A stretch of DNA of 15,872 bases from Phoenicibacter congonensis (GTDB lineage Bacteria; Actinomycetota; Coriobacteriia; Coriobacteriales; Eggerthellaceae). Each line of letters opens with the position of its first letter. Position 1 is the first letter of the stretch. The position numbers and the translations under genes are program-made. Under the pieces are notes generated by a model. That model did not search any database, had not been told where the DNA came from, and was given only the letters and a program-made list of their open reading frames with translations. Of the stretch, positions 6,239 to 13,367 are shown one piece after another. Location: the NCBI GenBank assembly GCA_030530045.1, contig JAUMVS010000020.1:1-15872 (forward strand). Direction: 5' to 3'.

Positions 6239-7175
6239 TCTTTGCCCTCGACATTGCGGGGCGAACCGCGAATGCGGCAAGGTTGGGGTTTGCGGCGCTG
6301 GTGCAAAAGCGCAAGTTGCTCTTGCCGATTTGCATCTTTGGGAGGAACCTCCAATCACTGGCGAGCATGGAAGCGGTGCGATTTTCTTTTCAAACTGCCC
6401 GCTAAAATGCATCTATTGTCAAAACAGACAAATCTCTCGTGAAGGCAAAGGCAAGGAAGTCACGCCTGCCGAACTTGCCAACATGATGCTAGAGTTGCAA
6501 AGTCGAAAAGCTACAAACATCAACCTTGTAACTGGAACACATTACCTTGATGACATTGAAAAAGCACTCGCTTTGCTCGGCAAACTCGACGCTCAGGAGA
6601 TCGATAATCCAGATTTGCAACGTGAGGTTTTTGCAGCGCAACATGACAAACTGACGATTCCAATCGTTTGGAACACTTCAAGTTATGAAGCGGTCGAGAC
6701 AATCCACAGGCTAAACAAGTTCGTGGACATCTACCTCGCTGACTTTAAATATTTCTCAAACGAACTTGGCAAAAAGCTTTCAAAAGTTGATGACTACTTT
6801 GAAGTTGCTACTTCTGCAATCAAAGCGATGCTTGAACCGAACCCTGACGGAAAACGAGCGGATGTGATCGTGAGACACTTGATTTTGCCAGGCCACGTGG
6901 AAGATTCAAAGCGAGTGATTAATCACGTCCATGACACGTTTGGCGATGATGTTGTGCTCTCGATTATGAATCAGTACACTCCAGTTCTAAAAACTGCGGC
7001 TGATTCGGGTGATGCGTGGTCGCAAAAACAACTCGAGAAGTCTCCGGAACTTGCGCGAACAGTTTTCGATGAGGAATATGAAGAAGTTCTCGACTATGCC
7101 GACTCGCTTGGCATCGAAGATTATTTCTGGCAGGATGGCGAGACGTGCAAGGAGTCATTTATTCCTGAGTTTTAA
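6222..7175 (+). CDS. Radical SAM protein, PflX-like (COG1313)
   Basis: A 317-residue radical S-adenosylmethionine enzyme. The cluster motif CPLKCIYC (C59, C63, C66; CX3CX2C) binds the [4Fe-4S] that cleaves SAM. It is preceded by EEPPITGEHGSGAIFFSN, a layout typical of the PflX group. A separate N-terminal cysteine set (C5, C8, C12, C18, C24, in CNLCPRHCGANRECGKVGVC) could bind another metal or cluster. The family is often labelled a pyruvate formate-lyase activase homologue, but no glycyl radical enzyme gene is nearby and the substrate is unknown. I preferred ATG 6222 over TTG 6213. It gives a 17-nt overlap with the MurE-like gene and no clear ribosome binding site, which implies translational coupling. 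Being locked to a ligase and a glycosyltransferase suggests an envelope or small-molecule modification rather than PFL activation. That role is inference. Confidence 0.85.
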   Translation: MTSNCNLCPRHCGANRECGKVGVCGAGAKAQVALADLHLWEEPPITGEHGSGAIFFSNCPLKCIYCQNRQISREGKGKEVTPAELANMMLELQSRKATNINLVTGTHYLDDIEKALALLGKLDAQEIDNPDLQREVFAAQHDKLTIPIVWNTSSYEAVETIHRLNKFVDIYLADFKYFSNELGKKLSKVDDYFEVATSAIKAMLEPNPDGKRADVIVRHLILPGHVEDSKRVINHVHDTFGDDVVLSIMNQYTPVLKTAADSGDAWSQKQLEKSPELARTVFDEEYEEVLDYADSLGIEDYFWQDGETCKESFIPEF

Positions 7176-7465
7176 GCTAAATGTTTGTCATTAATTTGGC
7201 GGCATTTTCTGCATTTCAATTCGACGGAAAAATTGAGTGTTTTGAGAGATTTTTTGTTGCGAAATTTTCTGTTTGCGATTATTTTTAGTGCATGAGAGTT
7301 TTTGCTTCACTCTCATTCTGAAGTAGTTTTTGTCGCGGTAAAAATGCTGTTTTCCGCGTCACCCCAGCGGTGTAGTTTAGCGTCATTCACACCCGTGTTT
7401 TAGTGGCGTTTTGTGCAGTATGTTAAAATTATCAAGCACAATTAAGCGAATTTTAAAGGTGATTT
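7176..7465. other. Non-coding gap between the radical SAM gene and mreB
   Basis: No supportable gene lies in these 290 bases. They hold an AT-rich stem TCAATT/AATTGA (7216-7221 with 7231-7236), a perfect 8-bp stem ATGAGAGT/ACTCTCAT (7292-7299 with 7309-7316, 9-nt loop), and a stem CGCGG/CCGCG (7334-7338 with 7354-7358). The mreB promoter follows. None of the hairpins is followed by a proper T-run, so the end of the preceding transcript is not clear. The number of dyads suggests a regulated mreB upstream region. Confidence 0.5.
7421..7429 (+). promoter_or_regulatory. Extended -10 promoter of the mreB (Rod) operon
   Basis: TG (7421-7422), one base, then TAAAAT (7424-7429) form an extended -10 element. 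No convincing -35 is seen 16-18 bp upstream. It predicts a leader of about 30 nt before ATG 7466. The element matches the glycosyltransferase promoter over TGTTAAAATT. Confidence 0.55.
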
Positions 7466-8521
7466 ATGTCCTTATTAGATAGACTACCAAGTTTTTCATT
7501 TGGCCAACCGGTTGACATGGCAATTGACCTTGGCACTGCAAACACGCTCGTTGCAGTTGGTGAACAAGGCATAGTCATTAATGAGCCAAGCGTTGTTGCA
7601 ATTGAAAAAAGCACGCAGCGCGTTTTGGCGGTTGGACATGAAGCAAAAAATATGATCAATCACACGCCTGATGCTTTCACTGCGGTGCATCCGCTGAAAG
7701 ACGGCGTTATTGCCGATTACGACATCACAGAAGCAATGCTTTCGGCATTCATCAACCGCGCGTTCGAGCGCAGCAGCATTTTTCAGCAGAAGCCTCGCAT
7801 CGTGATTTGCATCCCTTGCGGCGCAACTTCAGTTGAAAAGCGTGCTGTTTTTGAAGCTGCAATTCAGGCTGGCGCACGCCAGGCGTTCCTAATCGAGGAG
7901 CCAATGGCTGCTGCTATGGGTGCTGACCTGCCAGTTACTGAGCCAACTGGCTCGATGGTTGTTGACATCGGCGGCGGCACAACTGAGGTTGCTGTCATTT
8001 CCCTTGGCGGCATCGTTAGCTCAAGTTCGCTTCGTCTTGCAGGCAACCGCCTTGATGAGTCGATTGCAATGCATCTTCGTGACCTGCTTGGCATCAAGAT
8101 TGGCGAGCGCACGGCTGAGGTTATCAAAATTAAAATTGGTTCGGTTAAAGAGTTCCCTGACGGTCGCGAGCGCGACATGATTATTTCTGGTCAGGACGTC
8201 TACACCGAGCAGCCAAAAGAAGTCACAATTCAATCAGAAGACGTGCGTGCAGCGCTTCTTCCGCAGATTGAGGAAATGATTCTTCACATTAAAGACACGT
8301 TCAAGTCAACTAACCCTGACCTGGCTTCTGACATTATTTCAAACGGAATTTTGCTGACTGGTGGCGGCGGACTTTTGACTGGACTCGATGAATACCTTGC
8401 AACTGAGCTCGAGATTCCTGTATTTTGCAGTGACACTGCGCTCACAAACGTTGTAAACGGCTGCTTGAAAGTGCTCGAATCACCAACGGCTCTTCGTCAA
8501 ACATTAATGCGCACTCGCTAG
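7466..8521 (+). CDS. mreB: Rod shape-determining actin homologue MreB
   Basis: A 351-residue bacterial actin whose membrane-associated filaments position the lateral-wall elongation complex. The phosphate-1 motif DLGTANTLV (21-29), the phosphate-2 motif VVDIGGGTTEVAVISLGG (165-182) and the adenosine motif LLTGGGGLLTG (296-306) are all present. IEEPMAAAMG (143-152), with E145, is the region of the catalytic glutamate. Length matches the usual 330-350 residues. AAAGGTGA (7455-7462) is a strong ribosome binding site ahead of ATG 7466. The gene leads mreC, mreD, mrdA and rodA in the classical Rod order. This context and the motifs rule out DnaK or FtsA. A weak hairpin with T-run just after the stop may reduce expression of the downstream genes relative to mreB. 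Confidence 0.96.
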   Translation: MSLLDRLPSFSFGQPVDMAIDLGTANTLVAVGEQGIVINEPSVVAIEKSTQRVLAVGHEAKNMINHTPDAFTAVHPLKDGVIADYDITEAMLSAFINRAFERSSIFQQKPRIVICIPCGATSVEKRAVFEAAIQAGARQAFLIEEPMAAAMGADLPVTEPTGSMVVDIGGGTTEVAVISLGGIVSSSSLRLAGNRLDESIAMHLRDLLGIKIGERTAEVIKIKIGSVKEFPDGRERDMIISGQDVYTEQPKEVTIQSEDVRAALLPQIEEMILHIKDTFKSTNPDLASDIISNGILLTGGGGLLTGLDEYLATELEIPVFCSDTALTNVVNGCLKVLESPTALRQTLMRTR

Positions 8522-8528
8522 TAGTGCG

Positions 8529-8545
8529 CCTCTGTGAGGTTTTTT
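8529..8545 (+). terminator. Weak hairpin plus T6 between mreB and mreC, possible attenuator
   Basis: CCTC (8529-8532), loop TGT, GAGG (8536-8539), then TTTTTT (8540-8545). The stem is only 4 bp (5 with a G-U pair), too short for a strong terminator. However, the 3' arm GAGG is also the only Shine-Dalgarno-like sequence for mreC. The structure could both attenuate transcription and mask the mreC ribosome binding site. Confidence 0.35.
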
Positions 8546-8551
8546 CGTCAC

Positions 8552-9400
8552 ATGAATAATGGCTTTAGCAACAAAATGCCCCTGTTTTACGTTGTCGCGA
8601 CTGCAGTGCTTTGCCTGCTCAGCGTTGTGAGCATGGTTTTGTGGACCGCCGAGGGCGATAACGGTATGCTTCATTCGCTTCAGCAAAATGTCACAAAGGC
8701 AATTAGTCCACTCTCAATCGTTTCGCAGAACGCGTCGACTTCTAGTGCCGATGCGCAAAAGGCATCCGAAGATCAAAGCGCAAGTTCAGAGTCTCTTTCT
8801 GCTTTGAAAGAACAGAACGCGCAGCTTCAAGCGCAGGTCGCAAAAGGTGAGGAATATCGCCAGGAAGTTGAGCGCTTGACTGAGCTTTTGAACTTGAAAG
8901 ACAACTACAACCTCGACGGAATCACAGGGCACGTGATTGGTCGCACAACCGATAACTGGAACCAGACAATTACGATTGACGTTGGAACTGATGATGGCTC
9001 GTTTGTTGGGGCGACAGTTTGCGCGTCCTATGGCGTCATTGGGCAAATCACTTCTGTAACAAATTCCACTTCTGTAGTGCGACTTTTGAGCGACCCTCTA
9101 TCGGGCGTAGCTGGCATGATTCAGTCGTCGCGCGCGACTTGTGTTGTCGAAGGCTCACTTGACGGGCTCATTGTTGCGACAAACATTCCTGCTGGAACAC
9201 AGGTTAACGAGGGCGACATCATCATCACTAGCGGCCTTGGCGGCAGCTTCACAAAAGGCATCATCATCGGCACGGTTTCAAACGTAACTGGCAATTCCAA
9301 AGACGGAAGCCTGCAAGCTACGATTAAACAAACCGACCGCTCGACCTACGAAGAAGTGATTGTTGTAAAGTCGGCGGGCGACACAGGAGGGTCGAACTAA
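8552..9400 (+). CDS. mreC: Rod complex protein MreC
   Basis: A 282-residue single-pass membrane protein that links MreB/MreD inside to PBP2 outside and activates PBP2. Residues 11-31 (LFYVVATAVLCLLSVVSMVLW) form the membrane anchor. A Ser/Ala-rich stretch (about 52-80) is followed by a coiled coil (about 82-116, SALKEQNAQLQAQVAK onward) and then the paired beta domains, including DGITGHVIGRTTDNWNQTI. The start is uncertain. ATG 8552 has GAGG 12 nt upstream, which is long. GTG 8534 would add six residues (MRFFRH) but has no ribosome binding site. The last base of its TAA stop is the first base of the mreD ATG, so mreD is translationally coupled. Confidence 0.92.
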   Translation: MNNGFSNKMPLFYVVATAVLCLLSVVSMVLWTAEGDNGMLHSLQQNVTKAISPLSIVSQNASTSSADAQKASEDQSASSESLSALKEQNAQLQAQVAKGEEYRQEVERLTELLNLKDNYNLDGITGHVIGRTTDNWNQTITIDVGTDDGSFVGATVCASYGVIGQITSVTNSTSVVRLLSDPLSGVAGMIQSSRATCVVEGSLDGLIVATNIPAGTQVNEGDIIITSGLGGSFTKGIIIGTVSNVTGNSKDGSLQATIKQTDRSTYEEVIVVKSAGDTGGSN

Positions 9401-9906
9401 TGGATAGACGTGGTTTGATTCTTGTGCTGAGCTCGGTCGTTGTTGTGCTTTTGCAGCTCATTGTGTCTCCAGCAATTCCAGTTGGCGGAACAACTTTTAA
9501 CTTCTGCCTTGCATTTGTTGTTGCAGTTTCGCTTGCGCTAAACGACAGCCCCAAGCTGGTAATGTGTGTCATTCTCGGCATCATTATGGACCTCACGCAA
9601 AGCGGTCCAGTTGGCGCCTACACTCTGATTTTCTTAGTGTCGAACTTCGTTTGCATTTCGGTTTCGGCAAACATCGCTTCAACTGAATTTCCACAGAAAG
9701 CTGTGATTGCGTTCATCACGTGCGCAGTTGCAAACATTTTGCATTGCTTGATTGTGGGCGTCACGAGTTCTGGCATCGCCGCGGCTTTCCTGTCGGGCGC
9801 ACTTTGGTCGCTCATTTTTGATGGCGTGCTGGCGCTCATTTTTTTGTGGATTCTGTCAAAACTCGTTCGAGAAAAGTCGATGAACCCCTGGTCATCGCGC
9901 TATTAA
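9400..9906 (+). CDS. mreD: Rod complex membrane protein MreD
   Basis: A 168-residue, almost wholly hydrophobic protein with about five transmembrane segments. Examples are LILVLSSVVVVLLQLIV, NFCLAFVVAVSLAL, VMCVILGIIMDL and the C-terminal LIFDGVLALIFLWILS. The pattern 'GIIMDLTQSGPVGAYTL' (60-76) is the conserved MreD core loop (usually G...DL..g...G...l). It bridges MreC to the elongation machinery in the membrane. Identification rests on this motif, the length of about 160-170 residues and the position between mreC and mrdA, since MreD diverges fast. A perfect AGGAGG (9385-9390) lies 9 nt before the start, and the stop/start overlap is TAATG. Confidence 0.93.
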   Translation: MDRRGLILVLSSVVVVLLQLIVSPAIPVGGTTFNFCLAFVVAVSLALNDSPKLVMCVILGIIMDLTQSGPVGAYTLIFLVSNFVCISVSANIASTEFPQKAVIAFITCAVANILHCLIVGVTSSGIAAAFLSGALWSLIFDGVLALIFLWILSKLVREKSMNPWSSRY

Positions 9907-9929
9907 GCAAGGGCTCAAAGGAAGTTTAA

Positions 9930-12056
9930 ATGTTACAGGCCCTTTTAATCGGAATACTCACAGCCGTCATTCTTGCGCTCGTTGCTGTTTCTGTTTTGAA
10001 AATCATTGACGCGCGTGCGGAACGCGACAACGTCAAAGCGAAGAAGGATTTCAAAGAAGTTGGCGCAAAGCAAGTGGTTGCCACCAAGCGTTCTGTCGAT
10101 GGAGCGGAAGTTGGAGGCAAAAAAGGCGCTAGCGCAAACACTTCAAAACTGACGAAGCGAATCATTGGTTTTGGAGCTTTCGCGGGCGGAATTTTTGTTC
10201 TTCTTGCGGGCAAACTTGCCTCGATGCAGCTCCTTGGTTCTTCGAGCTATTCGAAGCAGGCAAACGACAACCAATACAGAACTGTCAACACACCGGCGGC
10301 ACGTGGCATGGTGACCGACCGAAACGGTCGCACGCTTGTTTACTCTCAGAATGTCTCGGCTGTAGTCGCTGAAAAAGATGTTTCCGATGATCCCGACACA
10401 ATGCGCATTCTTAGCGCAGTGCTGGGAATTCCCTATGGCATTGTTCGCAAGCGCATTCTCGATTCAACTTCTGGCGCACAAAGCCGCCGCGTTGTTTCTG
10501 AGACCGCAAGCGATCGCGACATTTCGTGGATTCTGGAGCATAAAGACAAATTGCCTGGGGTGTTTGTCGAAAACAGAACCGTTCGAAAATACACATATGG
10601 CGCACTTGCTGGCCATGTTCTTGGCTACACAGGTTATCCAACGGAAGAAGAAGTTGCAAATTCGCAGGATAATTCGCTTTCGCTTGATGTTGCAAATGGC
10701 AAGAGCGGAATCGAGTCGCAATACAACAGTTTGCTTTCGGGTGACGCTGGACAGCGCACTGTTCGCGTTGATGCCGACGGCAACATCGTCGAGGTCAAAA
10801 ACGAGATTGCTGCAGTTCGCGGAAGTGACTTGGAGCTCACGCTTGATGCACATGCGCAATACATTGCCGACAGCATGCTTCGCGAAAAAGCGCTTGACGG
10901 CAAGTGCTCGACGGGCGCAGTTGTGTGCCTCGACCTGGCAACTGGCGGAATTGTTGCGATGTCGTCGTTTCCGACTTATGACCCTAACCGCTTCACTGGC
11001 GGCATTCCTGATGAAATTTGGAGCCTTTATTCCGATGAAAATTCGCGAAGCCCAATGCTCAACCGCGCAATTTCTTCGACCTACGCCCCTGGTTCGACAA
11101 TGAAATCGATGTCTGCAATGGCCGGCTTGAAATATGGCCTTGCGACCACCGAGGAAACCTTTAACTGCACAGGTTATTGGGATGGCTTCGGTGAAGACGA
11201 CATTCAGAAGTGCTGGAACCTGAATGGCCACGGCAACATCAGCTTGCACACGGGCATCGTTGTTTCGTGCGACGTTGTTTTCTACGAAATTGCGAAGCGC
11301 TTCTTCCAACACAGCTCGCAGGGCACTGGCGACATTTCTGACACCGCATTGCAGGGCGTCTATGAGTCGTTTGGTTTGGGAACGAAGACCGGCATTGACC
11401 TTTCTGACGAGGTAGCAGGCCGAATTCCGACACCTGAATGGAAGAAGGAGCGCTGGAGAAACGTGCCATCGAACGGCAACTGGACTGGCGGCGATTACAC
11501 GAACATGATTATTGGCCAGGGCGACGTGCTTGTGACGCCGCTTCAGTTGGCTTGCGCCTATTCAACTGTTGCGACGGGCAAAACGATGAAGCCGCACCTT
11601 GTGAAGGCGATTAAGAATTCAGAAGGCGACACCGTTGTTGAAACGCAGCTTGAGACGCTGATTCATCCAGAGCTAAACGAGAGCGACATCAAGTTTGTTC
11701 GTGAGGCGCTGCATGACATGGTTACGGGCGACACAAATGTCACAAAGGTTTGCAATGAGCTTGGTGTTGATGCCGCAGGCAAAACCGGAACGGCAGAACA
11801 TGCAAACGAAATTCCTGACACGCTTTTCGTTGGTTATGCGCCCTATGACGACCCGAAATATGTTTGCGCTTGCGTTTTGCAGCATGGCAATTCTGCAACG
11901 CTTGACTCAGCACCAATCGTGATCAACGTGCTAAACGCTGCGATTGCAGGCGAGACTGATGCAACTCTTGAAGTTGGAACAATTGCAGGTTACGCTGGTG
12001 AAGAATTGATCAGCGGCGAAAATGAAGGCGCTTCGCTTGGCGCCCGAGGCAACTAG
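9930..12056 (+). CDS. mrdA: Penicillin-binding protein 2, class B transpeptidase of the elongasome, with an extra N-terminal membrane segment
   Basis: A 708-residue D,D-transpeptidase that cross-links lateral-wall peptidoglycan with RodA. The pedestal domain begins at NTPAARGMVTDRNGRTL (120-136). The transpeptidase motifs are STMK (S389 acylated, K392), SCD (446-448, equal to the SxD of PBP2) and KTGT (618-621). GQGD (529-532) and the cysteine pair C413/C428 around FNCTGYWDGFG are other family features. The N-terminus is unusual. A hydrophobic segment at 3-24 is followed by a ~53-residue Lys-rich linker (25-77), and the second hydrophobic segment at 78-97 occupies the usual anchor position. 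The usual protein has only the latter. The start is well supported by AAAGGA (9917-9922), 7 nt before ATG, and no ATG lies between the two segments. It begins 23 nt after mreD. Confidence 0.95.
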   Translation: MLQALLIGILTAVILALVAVSVLKIIDARAERDNVKAKKDFKEVGAKQVVATKRSVDGAEVGGKKGASANTSKLTKRIIGFGAFAGGIFVLLAGKLASMQLLGSSSYSKQANDNQYRTVNTPAARGMVTDRNGRTLVYSQNVSAVVAEKDVSDDPDTMRILSAVLGIPYGIVRKRILDSTSGAQSRRVVSETASDRDISWILEHKDKLPGVFVENRTVRKYTYGALAGHVLGYTGYPTEEEVANSQDNSLSLDVANGKSGIESQYNSLLSGDAGQRTVRVDADGNIVEVKNEIAAVRGSDLELTLDAHAQYIADSMLREKALDGKCSTGAVVCLDLATGGIVAMSSFPTYDPNRFTGGIPDEIWSLYSDENSRSPMLNRAISSTYAPGSTMKSMSAMAGLKYGLATTEETFNCTGYWDGFGEDDIQKCWNLNGHGNISLHTGIVVSCDVVFYEIAKRFFQHSSQGTGDISDTALQGVYESFGLGTKTGIDLSDEVAGRIPTPEWKKERWRNVPSNGNWTGGDYTNMIIGQGDVLVTPLQLACAYSTVATGKTMKPHLVKAIKNSEGDTVVETQLETLIHPELNESDIKFVREALHDMVTGDTNVTKVCNELGVDAAGKTGTAEHANEIPDTLFVGYAPYDDPKYVCACVLQHGNSATLDSAPIVINVLNAAIAGETDATLEVGTIAGYAGEELISGENEGASLGARGN

Positions 12057-12065
12057 GAGTCGGCA

Positions 12066-13367
12066 GTGGCAGAAATTCCAACACTTCACAACGTTGGCGG
12101 CTTCGGCTCGGTTAATTCTGGCCGAAAGCCCAAGTCGCACATGTCTCCGCGCGGCGGTCTTCCAGGCGGCGGGCACAGCTTTAACAAACCTGCATGGATG
12201 GGCGGTTTCAATGTTCCGTTCATGATTGTGCTCACAATCATTGTTCTTTTTGGCCTCATTGTGTGTCATTCTGCAGTTTCAGAAAACGAGCAATATTCAT
12301 TTTCTCGCCAGCTAGTGGGCCTGGCAATTGGCTTGGTCTGCTTCGCTGTTGTTTATTTTTATGATTACAAAGTTTTTGAACGGCTAACAATTCCGCTTCT
12401 AGTAATCACGGTGATTATGATTTTGTCGCCGCATTTGCCGGTCATTGGCGTTGAGGCGATGGGTGCGCGTTCGTGGGTAAAACTTGGAATGCAGTTTCAG
12501 CCAGGCGAGTTTGCGAAGGTCACGGTAATTCTTTTTGCGGCTTCGTTGCTTGCGAAATATGAAGGCAAGCTTGACGATTTTAAAGAATATTGCAAAGTGT
12601 GCGGCCTTTTGGCGATTCCATTCGTTTGCATTCTCACGCAGCCTGACTTGGGCACCGGCCTTGTTTACCTGGTGATTTCTGCTGTGGTGGTCATCATGGG
12701 AGGCGCTAAAGCGAGATATGTTTTAGCAACTGTTGCTCTCATTGTCGTTGCGTTCCTGGCGCTCTTGGCGGTCGATGAATTATTAAAAACAACGTCATCG
12801 GATGGAACAGTTGAATACAAATTATTGAAGAATTACCAGCGTAGCCGCCTTTTCGTGTTCCTAAATCAAGGTGACGCCGACTCATCGAGTGACAGCTACA
12901 ACTTGAACCAAGCAATGATTGCAATTGGTTCAGGTGGCCTTTTCGGAAAAGGCCTTGGCGGCGCAACGCAATCGACGCTTGGATTTTTGCCTGAAGCGCC
13001 AACCGACTTTATCTTCTGCGTGCTGAGCGAAGAGCTCGGTTTCGTGGGCGCGTTGTCGCTTCTCGTGCTCTATGGTTTCCTTTTGTTCTTTACGATTAAA
13101 ATAGGCCATGACTCGGGCGATTTATTCGGTATGTTAATATGTTTAGGAGTTAGCGCGATGTGGTTTTTCCAGATTCTGGAAAACATTGGAATGTGCATCG
13201 GGGTCATGCCAATTACGGGCATTCCGCTGCCGTTCGTGAGCTACGGCTCATCGTTTATGATAGTCAACTTTACCTGTAGCGGTCTTGTTGCAAACGTTTG
13301 GCGAAAGTCCCTCGCAGTGGGCGGGTCAAGCATGTCGAAAGGTGTGAAATATGCCAAAACAATCTAA
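12066..13367 (+). CDS. rodA: RodA, SEDS-family peptidoglycan glycosyltransferase
   Basis: A 433-residue polytopic SEDS protein that polymerises lipid II into glycan strands, working with PBP2. The family markers are FQPGEFAK (144-151), the catalytic aspartate D194 in TQPDLGTGLV, GSGGLFGKGLG (288-298), FIFCVLSEELGFVGA (315-329) and GIPLPFVSYGSSFMI (385-399). About ten transmembrane helices can be drawn. A ~45-residue Gly/Pro/basic cytoplasmic N-terminus precedes the first helix. The start is GTG 12066, with AGGAG at 12055-12059 overlapping the mrdA stop, 6 nt spacing. Position after mrdA in the mre operon decides RodA rather than FtsW. A short patch near 13120-13150 uses TTA and ATA codons that are uncommon elsewhere. 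Its 3' end overlaps the next gene by 17 nt. Confidence 0.95.
   Translation: MAEIPTLHNVGGFGSVNSGRKPKSHMSPRGGLPGGGHSFNKPAWMGGFNVPFMIVLTIIVLFGLIVCHSAVSENEQYSFSRQLVGLAIGLVCFAVVYFYDYKVFERLTIPLLVITVIMILSPHLPVIGVEAMGARSWVKLGMQFQPGEFAKVTVILFAASLLAKYEGKLDDFKEYCKVCGLLAIPFVCILTQPDLGTGLVYLVISAVVVIMGGAKARYVLATVALIVVAFLALLAVDELLKTTSSDGTVEYKLLKNYQRSRLFVFLNQGDADSSSDSYNLNQAMIAIGSGGLFGKGLGGATQSTLGFLPEAPTDFIFCVLSEELGFVGALSLLVLYGFLLFFTIKIGHDSGDLFGMLICLGVSAMWFFQILENIGMCIGVMPITGIPLPFVSYGSSFMIVNFTCSGLVANVWRKSLAVGGSSMSKGVKYAKTI

Noticed and set aside
7368..7410. tRNA-like string (GGTGTAGTTTAG...) upstream of mreB
   Set aside because: No acceptor stem, anticodon arm or T arm could be folded around it.
10378..11103. 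+ strand open frame (241 codons) in another frame of mrdA
   Set aside because: It overlaps the well-supported PBP2 frame entirely and has no family resemblance.
10464..11312. Long open frame on the minus strand (282 codons) opposite mrdA
   Set aside because: It lies wholly opposite the PBP2 coding sequence, which has all catalytic motifs. Its translation is Cys/Arg/Asn-rich with no recognisable domain and no ribosome binding site was seen.
13159..13367. Internal start in rodA (AGGAG near 13145 followed by ATG 13159)
   Set aside because: It is in frame within conserved RodA transmembrane sequence. A protein starting there would lack the catalytic region, and the AGGAG is explained by the codons TTA GGA GTT.
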